Source of the DNA: Corynebacterium sp. Marseille-P4321
Lineage (GTDB): Bacteria; Actinomycetota; Actinomycetes; Mycobacteriales; Mycobacteriaceae
Length of the DNA stretch: 64,000 nucleotides
Direction: 5' to 3'
Assembly (NCBI RefSeq): GCF_903645305.1
Contig: NZ_CAHJXO010000002.1
Span: forward strand, 310,001-374,000
The translations under genes and the position numbers were made by a program. This document shows, one piece after another, positions 41,444 to 49,069 of the stretch. Within the stretch, counting starts at the first letter, position 1. Each line of letters starts with the position of its first letter. Under the pieces are notes generated by a model, which saw only the letters and a list, made by a program, of their open reading frames with translations, was not told the origin of the DNA and ran no database searches.

Positions 41444-42865
41444 ATGCCTAAGAAGTACGATCTCGCCATCATCGGATCGGGAGGCGGCGCGTTCGCCGCT
41501 GCGATCCGCGCCAGCACGCTCGGGAAGTCGGTGGTGATGATCGAGCGCGGGACGCTCGGCGGCACCTGCGTGAACACGGGCTGCGTCCCGTCGAAGGCGC
41601 TCATTGCCGCGACCGGCGCGCGGCACGTCGCGGTCGACGCCGCAACCCGGTTCCCCGGGATCGCGACGACGGCGGATCCCGTCGACATGCCCGCGCTGAT
41701 CGCTGGGAAGCAAGCGTTGGTGGAGTCGCTGCGCGGCGAGAAGTACGCCGACGTCGCCGACTCCTACGGCTGGCAGGTCCTCCGCGGCGACGCCTCGTTC
41801 GTGGGCACCCCTGATGCGCCGGTTCTCGATGTTGCCGGATCCGACGGAAGCGTCGAGACCATCGAGGCCCACCACTACCTAGTCGCGACTGGTTCTCGCC
41901 CGTGGGCACCGCCGATCGACGGCCTGGAGGAGACCGGATACCTGACCTCGACCACGGCGATGGAGCTGACGGAGGTCCCCGAGTCGCTGCTGGTGCTCGG
42001 CGGCGGCTACGTCGCCCTGGAGCAGGCGCAGCTGTTCGCCCGCCTCGGCTCGCAGGTCACGCTGCTCGTGCGGTCCCGGCTCGCCTCGAAGGAGGAGCCG
42101 GAGGTGTCGAAGGCGCTCCAGGAGGTGTTCGCCGACGAGGGCATCCGCGTCGTCAGCCGCGCAGTGCCCACCCGGGTCTCCCGCGGCACGGGAGGCGAGG
42201 CCGTCGTGACCGCCGCCTTGTCCGGCGGCTCGCAGGAGTTCCGCGCCGACCAGGTCCTGGTCGCCCTCGGACGCCGTCCCGTCACCGATGGCCTGAACCT
42301 CGATGCGGTCGGGGTGAATACCGGAGACTCCGGCGAGGTGGTCGTCTCCGACCGGCTGCAGTCCTCGAACCCGCGGGTCTGGGCCGCGGGCGACGTGACC
42401 GGGCACCCCGAGGTCGTCTACGTCGCCGCCCACCACGGCACCCTCGTCGCCGAGAACGCGTTCGCCGACGCCGACCGGTCCGTCGACTACGCCCGCCTGC
42501 CGCGGGTGACGTTCACCGGGCCCGCGATCGGCGCGGTCGGGATGACCGAGAAGGACGTCCTCGCCGCGGGGATCCGCTGCGACTGCCGCGTCCTGCCCCT
42601 GCACCACGTGCCCCGCGCCTTGGTGAACCGCGACACCCGCGGGTTCATCAAGATCGTCGTGAACGCCGAGACGAACGAGATCCTCGGCCTGACCGCCGTC
42701 GCCAAGGACGCCGGGGAGCTCGCCGCCGCAGGCGTCCACGTGCTCGGCAGGACCGTCGCCGAGGTCGCCAACGCCTGGGCCCCCTACCTGACCATGGCCG
42801 AGGGCATCCGGATCGCCGCGAAGGCCTTCACCACCGACCCGTCGCTGCTGTCGTGCTGCGCATGA
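41444..42865 (+). CDS. merA: mercury(II) reductase
   Basis: A 473-residue pyridine-nucleotide-disulfide oxidoreductase. The FAD GxGxxA motif is in AIIGSGGGAFAAAI, the redox Cys pair in GGTCVNTGCVPSK, NAD(P)H binding in LLVLGGGYVALEQAQ, and the C-terminal mercury-handing Cys pair in LLSCCA. There is no N-terminal heavy-metal-associated domain, as in many actinobacterial MerA. It reduces Hg(II) to volatile Hg(0). AGGAG 7 bases before ATG 41444 sets the start. Confidence 0.93.
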   Translation: MPKKYDLAIIGSGGGAFAAAIRASTLGKSVVMIERGTLGGTCVNTGCVPSKALIAATGARHVAVDAATRFPGIATTADPVDMPALIAGKQALVESLRGEKYADVADSYGWQVLRGDASFVGTPDAPVLDVAGSDGSVETIEAHHYLVATGSRPWAPPIDGLEETGYLTSTTAMELTEVPESLLVLGGGYVALEQAQLFARLGSQVTLLVRSRLASKEEPEVSKALQEVFADEGIRVVSRAVPTRVSRGTGGEAVVTAALSGGSQEFRADQVLVALGRRPVTDGLNLDAVGVNTGDSGEVVVSDRLQSSNPRVWAAGDVTGHPEVVYVAAHHGTLVAENAFADADRSVDYARLPRVTFTGPAIGAVGMTEKDVLAAGIRCDCRVLPLHHVPRALVNRDTRGFIKIVVNAETNEILGLTAVAKDAGELAAAGVHVLGRTVAEVANAWAPYLTMAEGIRIAAKAFTTDPSLLSCCA

Positions 42866-43212
42866 ACGGCAACGCAGGCAATCGGGGAGATCTCATCCTG
42901 AAGCAGACGATGAGCGCCGATCAGGACCGCGACGAATGGCGCGCCGGTCCCGTCGTCGCTGCAGTGACCGGGCTGCTCTTGCTGGCATGCTGCGCGCTTC
43001 CGTCGCTGCTCTGCTGCGGCCTGCCGTTCATCGCGGCGGGCGGAGCACTCGCAGGCGTCGGTGGGCTCCTCGGTAATCCCTGGATCATCGGTGCCGGGAC
43101 CGCCGTCGTGATGGCCGTCATGGCGGGGATGCTCGTCAGGCTACGGCGGCGGCACCGGCGCCGCAGGTCCGGCTGCTGCGAAAATCCTTCGACCGCTGAT
43201 CGGAACCGGTAG
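42862..43212 (+). CDS. small Cys-pair membrane protein, probable mercury transporter
   Basis: A 116-residue protein starting in the ATGA overlap with the merA stop. Helix 1 carries two vicinal Cys pairs (LLLLACCALPSLLCCGLPFI), a second helix follows (IIGAGTAVVMAVMAGMLV), and a cytosolic basic tail ends in GCC. Paired Cys in a membrane helix is the hallmark of MerT/MerF/MerC-type Hg(II) importers that pass the ion to MerA. It does not match any one of them clearly; the arrangement is the main evidence. Confidence 0.7.
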   Translation: MNGNAGNRGDLILKQTMSADQDRDEWRAGPVVAAVTGLLLLACCALPSLLCCGLPFIAAGGALAGVGGLLGNPWIIGAGTAVVMAVMAGMLVRLRRRHRRRRSGCCENPSTADRNR

Positions 43213-43404
43213 TTCGAGCGGATCCAGCGATCACTGCCACCTGCGGAGGCCGCTGAAATCGAAGCCCGACGGGAGAAGGAGGAGCAAAAAGCGTTCGAAT
43301 CAACCGGTGACGAGGATAATACTGAGGCTGGATCCCGGCCGTCGCGACGCGGTCTCCGCTTCCGCCGAGACGAGAAAGGGTTGTGGGCACCTAGGCTGGG
43401 CGGC

Positions 43405-43794
43405 ATGAACGACCTGACCATAGCGCCCGGCCCGGGGATCCCCGACGGTGCGGTCATCGCCGCCGATCTCGCGGAGCGTTTCGCGAAATCGTCGACTTCG
43501 GGCGGCCAGGGCGTCAACACGACGGACGGCAAAGTCCAGCTTTCCATCGATGTCGCCGAATGCGCATCGCTTACCGACGCCCAGCGTCACCGTATCTCGC
43601 GCAACCTCGAGCACCGCCTAGACGGCTCCGTCTTTACCGTGACTGCGTCGACTCAGCGGTCTGTGTTTCGCTCCTGGTCCTCTCGCTTGCACCTGCGACA
43701 CAGCCTCGTGCCCCCGGGCCGTAGCGTTCGGGGGAGCACAATAGCCCCAGTCCTCATCACGTCCCGGGATCAAAGAGTTCATCGCAGAGGTTAA
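43405..43794 (+). pseudogene. ArfB-like gene, copy 3, 3' end replaced
   Basis: It aligns with the other two copies through TVTASTQRS (about codon 88) and keeps the GGQ (STSGGQGVNTTDGKVQ), then runs into 43 unrelated residues. The basic tail that enters the mRNA channel is gone, so rescue activity is unlikely. The 190 bases before it read REKEEQKAFEST in the plus direction but are not a recognisable gene. Confidence 0.8.
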
Positions 43795-43799
43795 GCACT

Positions 43800-43830
43800 A
43801 CACGTTGAACTTGAACTCGACGGAGTGTCG
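43800..43830. repeat. copy of the VEFKFNV-coding / palindromic repeat
   Basis: It matches the 40584 copy at 27 of 31 positions; the minus strand reads RHSVEFKFNV-stop. It marks the end of the arfB fragment and the change to AT-richer sequence. Immediately after it is CGTCGATAAAT, a two-base variant of the 11-mer. Confidence 0.65.
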
Positions 43831-44114
43831 TCGATAAATGACTATTCGATGCGCAAAGTACAACGAAATACCGCTAGAAACAGACAACATATGGGGGTGC
43901 ACAGAAACACATATAGGTTCTGCGGAAAACCTATAGGGTGCGTCGCTAAAAACCGCTGTGCGCGAAAAACATAAAGGGTTTACGGACCCGGTCCCAGACC
44001 CCTCAATACTCTGAGCCGGAAGAATGGAAAGTGGAAGGTTGATGTATCCCCACTATTTATTTTTTCCGTTTTTCGGAGTACATCGGGAGCTACAACTGCG
44101 GACCAGCTCTGTGT

Positions 44115-44366
44115 GAACTAGATGAGAAGGCGCAGCAGCGAATCATCGACGCTGGACAGTTGGTGCTGCGGGCACGCGAGCGGCACCCCCAGCGGTCACT
44201 CGCGGAGCACTACAACCCGTTATCGATGGACCCAATTCCGCTCAAGGCTCACAACAACTTGGACCGGGAAGTCGATAAGGCTTTCGATGTGGCACGCAAA
44301 CTCACCAACGAGCGCCAGCGCCAGGAGCTACTGTTCGCCAGCTACGGGGAGTTGGCGAGGGGCTAT
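44115..44366 (+). pseudogene. C-terminal remnant of a MmeI/YeeA-type DNA methyltransferase
   Basis: One frame reads ELDEKAQQRIIDAGQLVLRA, then SLAEHYNPLSMDP, LKAHNNLDREVDKAF and RQRQELLFASYGEL. This is the conserved C-terminal helical segment of large class-I DNA methyltransferase/restriction fusions. The methylase and specificity parts are missing, so a restriction-modification gene was lost here. The AT-richer flanks 43831-44114 and 44367-44552 show no gene. Confidence 0.65.
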
Positions 44367-44552
44367 GTCTCCTCGCTTTCATCAAAATCGAAACCACCAG
44401 CAGGGTCGTTCCCCGTGCGGGTGATTTTGATCGGTCCCGCTGCTGGGTGTAGAACCCTGTCGCTGGCAACGCCGGGAACTATGACTGTGCCCGACGAGAA
44501 CACGTCACTGCCATAACGCGGCTCACGGTAGACGAACATGGGTCGTTCACTA

Positions 44553-45440
44553 CTACTGGTGGATTTCGGTTTTGGTGGTGGGGGGATTACCGCCGCCGGC
44601 CTCGATTTTCCGTTGAGGAGGGCGTTGACTACTTCCCGATTGTGAAATGGGCCGATGGCGCGGTGAAGAGGAACCAGTCACCTGGAAGAGATCGATCCAG
44701 TCGCTGGTGTGCAATCTGGGAGGTAGGGTTGCGGGGTCGATTCCTCGCGAGCGCAACCATGATTGTGTCTCTGAACGTGATGAAAACAACCCTGCCCTTC
44801 GGAGAATTTCCCCTATCCCGCGTCCCCGGGCGGTGAAAACGGTGTGCACCATCGCCTGAAAGGCTTTGCGTTGCTCTATCGGGATCTTCGGGTCACCCAC
44901 CCGGCGGATCACTAAGATCCCCCCGTCAACGTTTGGCTGTGGCCGGAAAGCAGACCTTGGTACTCGGGAACCAAGGTGAAACGTGAACCATGGGGACCAC
45001 TGAGCTGTCATCATCGTGCTTGCACCTACCCCGGCCCGGCGGCGAGCGACTTCCCACTGCATGAGGAGTACAGCGGCAGTCCATGCCGGCGCATGCAACA
45101 ACTTTCGAAGAATGGCAGTGGTGAGGTGAAAGGGAATGTTTCCCACAATGACGCAGGGAGTGGCGGGTAACGGGAAGTTGAGGAAATCATCATGGACCAC
45201 TTCGACCGACGCCGAGGCGGTCTTTTTTGTGAGTTTGGCAGCTAGTTTTGCGTCTACCTCAACTGCCGTTATTGCCCTCCCCAAGTGGGATATCGGGTGA
45301 GTGAGGGCACCGCTTCCTGGCCCGATCTCAATGATGGGGCCGGAGGTTTGTTTTACAAGATCGACGATGGAGTTGATGATCTTGTGGTCTGTGAGAAAAT
45401 TTTGGCCATGTTCGTGACGGCCGTATCCGTATGTAGACAT
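44553..45440 (-). CDS. erm(X): 23S rRNA (adenine-N6)-methyltransferase, erm(X) type
   Basis: A 295-residue MLS-resistance methylase. GRHEHGQNFL is the Erm opening, IIEIGPGSGALT the SAM motif I, and VGNIPFHLTTAIL the N-I-P-F catalytic motif. I recognise the sequence as close to corynebacterial erm(X). It methylates A2058 of 23S rRNA, blocking macrolides, lincosamides and streptogramin B. ATG 45440 is the known-type start (MSTYGYGRHEHG); the frame extends upstream to 45482 through the attenuator. The 3' end is somewhat longer than typical erm(X). Confidence 0.95.
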   Translation of the reverse strand: MSTYGYGRHEHGQNFLTDHKIINSIVDLVKQTSGPIIEIGPGSGALTHPISHLGRAITAVEVDAKLAAKLTKKTASASVEVVHDDFLNFPLPATPCVIVGNIPFHLTTAILRKLLHAPAWTAAVLLMQWEVARRRAGVGASTMMTAQWSPWFTFHLGSRVPRSAFRPQPNVDGGILVIRRVGDPKIPIEQRKAFQAMVHTVFTARGRGIGEILRRAGLFSSRSETQSWLRSRGIDPATLPPRLHTSDWIDLFQVTGSSSPRHRPISQSGSSQRPPQRKIEAGGGNPPTTKTEIHQ

Positions 45441-45469
45441 CAGGTGTGCTCCGTGGAGTTGAAACGGAG

Positions 45470-45498
45470 CCGGGCATGGCAAATGGCCGCCCGGCTAA
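45470..45498 (-). promoter_or_regulatory. erm(X) attenuator hairpin
   Basis: A perfect 8-bp stem (AGCCGGGC with GCCCGGCT) lies between the leader peptide and the methylase start. The leader end and the following GAAACCGC offer alternative pairing. This is the arrangement of macrolide-induced translational attenuation. Confidence 0.75.
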
Positions 45499-45541
45499 AG
45501 GACCGGAGCGGTTTCTAACCTGCGGGAGGGAGAAAACCGCC

Positions 45542-45589
45542 TTAGCGGCTGGTGAGCGGCCGCATGAAAACGGAACCTGAAATCAACAT
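45542..45589 (-). CDS. erm(X) leader peptide
   Basis: A 15-residue peptide, MLISGSVFMRPLTSR. Stalling of a macrolide-bound ribosome on this short frame would refold the downstream attenuator and expose the methylase start. The predicted -10 box ends 7 bases before the ATG, so the message may be leaderless. Confidence 0.8.
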   Translation of the reverse strand: MLISGSVFMRPLTSR

Positions 45590-45595
45590 GGGCCT

Positions 45596-45625
45596 ATCGT
45601 ATCCAATTAATTTCGCAGGGTCCAA
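45596..45625 (-). promoter_or_regulatory. erm(X) promoter
   Basis: Read on the minus strand, TTGGAC and TACGAT are separated by 18 bases. The predicted transcription start falls at or next to the A of the leader ATG. Confidence 0.65.
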
Positions 45626-45927
45626 TACGGTGAGAAAGAAGACAACCGCACCGCAACAGTGCAAGACCTCTCTGGATTGGAATTTAATTGAACATGGGTT
45701 TGGGGTACGACGCGCCCTACTCGGAGTGGCACGGACACTACGGCTGCGCGCCCACACACAACAGTAAAGAGCTCGGCAATGCACAGACACGTAACGAGAG
45801 CGCCACAAATGTATGTACGTTTAAGTTCCAGCATCGACACTGACGCTCCACATGGAGGGACGGCCGCAGCCCTGCAGCAAGCACACGGCAGGGTGTCTGC
45901 TTCGGGCGACGTGAAATTACGCAGAAA

Positions 45928-46120
45928 AATACGAAACACATCACCGCAGGTCACGGTAGGTATTTGCGGGTCATTTCGTAATCCCGTAAACGAAAAGAAC
46001 AAAACTACGAAACACAAAAACATACGTTGAGCAGCGTAAATGGTTTTCGTTTCGTAATTTTTCCACTTTTTGAAGAAAATCTAAATAAGAAGAGACACCT
46101 TGATTGCGATTGTGTCCCGT
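45928..46120. repeat. inverted partial copy of the 367-bp repeat
   Basis: A 27-base stretch at about 45989-46015 is the exact reverse complement of part of each 367-bp unit (AACGAAAAGAACAAAACTAC core). Four TACGAAA-type motifs lie here. The region 45626-45927 next to it contains no recognisable gene. Confidence 0.65.
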
Positions 46121-47200
46121 GTCACATAGCTGCAACCCCTGCAGCGTGCCCTCAACGAGGACGCTCTGTGTCGTAGACATGTGCCTGCAATGCGTGTCTG
46201 TGTCTCTCTCTTAAAAGGTTTGGGTCGAAATACCGCAAAATTACGAAACACCGCCGAAATGTGACGTGTCTATGCAGGTCACAGCGTTATCGCGTGTTTC
46301 GTAGTTTTGTTCTTTTCGTTTGCGGAAATCACGAAACCGCAGGTAGAGCGTTTCGTAATTTTTTCGTATTTTGATCGGCAAATTACGAAACGAGGTCAAA
46401 ACTACGAAACGAACACACAACACCTGTGTTGCGTGTCACACAACGGCGCGCCACGGACGTGTTGCAGCGTGGCAGTATCCCGGCCGTGTCACATAGCTGC
46501 AACCCCTGCAGCGTGCCCTCAACGAGGACGCTCTGTGTCGTAGACATGTGCCTGCAATGCGTGTCTGTGTCTCTCTCTTAAAAGGTTTGGGTCGAAATAC
46601 CGCAAAATTACGAAACACCGCCGAAATGTGACGTGTCTATGCAGGTCACAGCGTTATCGCGTGTCTCGTAGTTTTGTTCTTTTCGTTTGCGGAAATCACG
46701 AAACCGCAGGTAGAGCGTTTCGTAATTTTTTCGTATTTTGATCGGCAAATTACGAAACGAGGTCAAAACTACGAAACGAGCGCGCTACAGACGTGTCACA
46801 GGTCATAAAAAGGCGCGCCCCTTGCGTGTCACCGTGACGCAGCATCCCGGCCGTGTCACATAGCTACAACCCCTGCAGCGTGCCCTCAATGAGGACGGTC
46901 TATGTCGTAGACAGGTGCCCGTAATGTGTGTCTGTGTCTCTCCCTTAAAAGGTTTGGGTCGAAATGCCGCAAAATTACGAAACATCCCCGAAATGTGACG
47001 CGTCTGTGCAGGTCACAGCGTTATCGCGTGTTTCGTAATTTGGTTTTCCGATTTTCGTAGTTCTACGAAACCGCAGGTAGAGCGTTTCGTAATTTTTTCG
47101 TATTTTGATCGGCAAATTACGAAACGAGGTCAAAACTACGAAACGAGCACACTATAGACGTGTCACAGGTCACAAAAAGGCGCGCCCCTTGCGTGTCACC
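46121..47200. repeat. three 367-bp direct repeats with TACGAAAC iterons
   Basis: Units begin at 46121, 46488 and 46855, exactly 367 bases apart; the third loses similarity near 47200. Copies 1 and 2 are almost identical. Each unit carries about six TACGAAAC or GTTTCGTA-like motifs, including a perfect 12-base inverted pair GTTTCGTAATTT / AAATTACGAAAC. No plausible protein is encoded. It resembles an iteron-type replication origin or a partition centromere, but no replication protein gene is visible in the window. Confidence 0.9.
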
Positions 47201-47289
47201 ATGCCGCCACACAACAGCTGCCCCACCACAACACCCCAGCCGTGCCACGTGGCGTGTAGAAACGTGCTCGGTTCGATTCGTAAAGATTA

Positions 47290-47607
47290 GGTCGCAGGCT
47301 ATTGTGCGCGACGCATAAGTTCCGTACGATGGCCCCCAGACCGTATGTGGCGTTTTAATTCGTTTTTGGTTTAGCCAGCCGCATACGGGGGATAACCCCG
47401 AGGATAATTCATAAAGAGACAGCCTCTCGACCGTGATAGGCGCGGTTCCTCCGACGAGATAGACCGGTCGGCAACGGCATTGCCAACCACAAAAGCGGTC
47501 AGGTAGGGAGTAAGCGCTCCCGTAAAGCGATGGGACGGCAGACCACCGTTCTAGCGAGTTGAGCACGGCACTCCAAGCCGCCTGAATAGCAAGCCGGTAA
47601 AGCACCC
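47290..47607 (+). ncRNA. candidate structured leader RNA upstream of the HTH gene
   Basis: Successive short stems can be paired by eye: CCGTATG/CATACGG (47341-47388), CCGAC/GTCGG (47451-47471), GGCAA/TTGCC (47470-47484), GGGAG/CTCCC (47506-47521) and ACGG/CCGT (47535-47549). The stretch has no open frame of note and leads into an intrinsic terminator. It could be a riboregulatory leader or a copy-control RNA. The family is not recognised. Confidence 0.5.
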
Positions 47608-47645
47608 CGCTCCGGGACAGATCAATCTGCCCAGGAGCGTTTTTC
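47608..47645 (+). terminator. intrinsic terminator overlapping the HTH-gene ribosome binding site
   Basis: Two 15-base arms (CGCTCCGGGACAGAT and ATCTGCCCAGGAGCG, 13 paired positions) close on a 2-base loop and are followed by TTTTT. The 3' arm contains GGAG 9 bases before the ATG of the next gene, so the same hairpin would both stop transcription and hide the ribosome binding site. Confidence 0.8.
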
Positions 47646-47646
47646 T

Positions 47647-47955
47647 ATGTCCGAAAAGGACACGACTACCGCCGTCGCGCCACGCTTTTACACGCTGCAG
47701 GAACTCGCCGATCTCGGCGTCGGCTCCGAGTCCACGTTGCGAAAAGCTATTAAAGAGGGCCGTCTTTCATTCCACCGTTTCGGCACCGCCTATCGGATTC
47801 GCCAAGACGATCTCGACGCCTACCTCGCGGCCGCACGCCGCCCTGCCCCGCAGCTATTCGACGGCTTCGTCGATGCCGTCGTGAATGCAGCGCCCCAACT
47901 GACAGATGAGCAGCGCCAGCAGCTCGTCACGGTGCTGGGCGGTGTGAAGCACTAA
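47647..47955 (+). CDS. helix-turn-helix (excisionase/MerR-like) DNA-binding protein
   Basis: A 102-residue protein. Residues 14-60 match the helix-turn-helix 17/excisionase domain (FYTLQELADLGVGSESTLRK through GTAYRIRQDDLDAYL), and the tail is helical and acidic. It could bind the TACGAAAC repeats upstream and act in replication control, partition or excision; that link is inferred from position only. Expression is probably controlled by the hairpin covering its ribosome binding site. Confidence 0.75.
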   Translation: MSEKDTTTAVAPRFYTLQELADLGVGSESTLRKAIKEGRLSFHRFGTAYRIRQDDLDAYLAAARRPAPQLFDGFVDAVVNAAPQLTDEQRQQLVTVLGGVKH

Positions 47956-48126
47956 TGCGGACAAACCCGCCTACGACGAGATCCCGCCGCTTAGCTCAGC
48001 TAGTCAGGCTGGGTCTTGAACTGAGTGCGAGGGCTGATGGGTGATGGCCGTGCTACTACACACGCGCGCTCCACCGTCGTGCCCCGAGTCCAAATAAACA
48101 GTTCATTCAACCAAGGAGAACAAACC

Positions 48127-48426
48127 ATGTCTTTCAGAGACGATTACGCAGCAGCGCTGCGCAATGAGCAGCAAGCAAAAGATACCGTGAACGAGGCGCG
48201 CCGTGCACACAAAGCGACAAAGGAGCGCCTTGCGCAGTTGCGCAAGTACGCCGAAGAGTTCGAGGTGAATCTCGACGGTGACAAGTCCGCCAGCACCGAA
48301 GGGGACGGTGACAAGTCCGCCAGCACCGAAGGGGACAGCGATACACCTGAGAACGGTGACGGCGACACGCCTGAGAGCACCGAGGGCAGTAAGCCGAAGC
48401 GGCATCTAGAAGTTGTACCCGACTAA
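48127..48426 (+). CDS. small acidic plasmid-type protein with internal repeat
   Basis: A 99-residue protein. Residues 1-50 form a charged helix (DDYAAALRNEQQAKDTVNEA), likely coiled coil. The second half is acidic and repetitive, GDKSASTEGD twice and then GDSDTPENGDGDTPESTEG. AAGGAGAAC precedes the ATG. No family is recognised; the neighbours suggest a plasmid maintenance role. Confidence 0.68.
   Translation: MSFRDDYAAALRNEQQAKDTVNEARRAHKATKERLAQLRKYAEEFEVNLDGDKSASTEGDGDKSASTEGDSDTPENGDGDTPESTEGSKPKRHLEVVPD
48274..48333. repeat. perfect 30-bp tandem repeat inside the small acidic gene
   Basis: Two identical in-frame 30-base units encode the repeated GDKSASTEG peptide; a slippage-prone site that keeps the frame. 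Confidence 0.85.
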
Positions 48427-48433
48427 CCCTTTA

Positions 48434-48466
48434 GCCGTACACGCAATCACCTCATGTGTGTACGGC
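48434..48466. repeat. 9-bp inverted repeat after the acidic gene
   Basis: GCCGTACAC pairs with GTGTACGGC across a 15-base loop, 8 bases after the stop. It may be a terminator or an operator. Confidence 0.55.
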
Positions 48467-48513
48467 CACGCGGCGTGACGACGTACAGCCGTCACGTTTG
48501 ATGTCGCCACACA

Positions 48514-48537
48514 CCCCGCTCGCAAGGGCGGGGTTTT
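48514..48537 (+). terminator. intrinsic terminator
   Basis: CCCCGC pairs with GCGGGG and is followed by TTTT. It probably ends the HTH/acidic-protein transcript. Confidence 0.75.
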
Positions 48538-48902
48538 CGCGTGTGTGCGGGTGGCTGCGGCACCGCTACACGTGACACTGTCACGATGCTTGCGCCGGTA
48601 TCGGCGACGGGGCATATACACGTCTGCCCCGTCGCCTGGATCATCCGCCACATGGCTGGCGGTATGTCGCGCTGCTGTTATGCGCGGTTCTGGCCGGCAT
48701 AGTCTTGTGTGGACGTCAGATATGCCGAAGACGGGGCCGTGGGTGCAGCAAAGACAGCAGCGTGGACAAAGCAGATTTCAGCAGCTGTGTTGCTGAAGTT
48801 GTGACCGCGACGGCAGATGACATGCGGCGCATGCCGCATCATGGACGCGTCGTGAGATACGCCAATATCCATCTCGGCAGGCTTGCCGTGATGGAGCGTT
48901 TC

Positions 48903-49006
48903 GTGATGACCCAAACACGACACATCGATGCTGACATATCCGAATGTATATCGACAAGATATATCGGATTGCCGGCAGTGTCGTTATGCGGAGCATGGGT
49001 CATCAC
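48903..49006. repeat. 104-bp nested palindrome
   Basis: Outer arms GTGATGACCC/GGGTCATCAC (perfect), then ACGACA/TGTCGT, then ATCCGA/TCGGAT and TATATC/GATATA around a GACAA loop. The whole could extrude as one long hairpin. It lies in a 1.5-kb stretch (48427-49956) with no convincing gene. Candidate single-strand origin or regulatory RNA. Confidence 0.8.
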
Positions 49007-49069
49007 ACAACGTGCAGCGTCAGCTGCACTATTGGGCATCTTGACCGGAGCGTAAGCGGAGGGCAAGAC

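Noticed and set aside
41879..42739. 286-residue minus-strand frame within merA
   Set aside because: Shadow of merA; no recognisable domain or start signals.
46121..47200. possible CRISPR array from regular repeats
   Set aside because: Units are 367 bases of contiguous near-identical sequence with no unique spacers and no cas genes.
47985..48060. tRNA-like stretch containing TTAGCTCAGCTAGTC after the HTH gene
   Set aside because: It resembles a D-arm, but no matching acceptor stem, T-arm (GGTTCGA) or clean anticodon stem can be formed.
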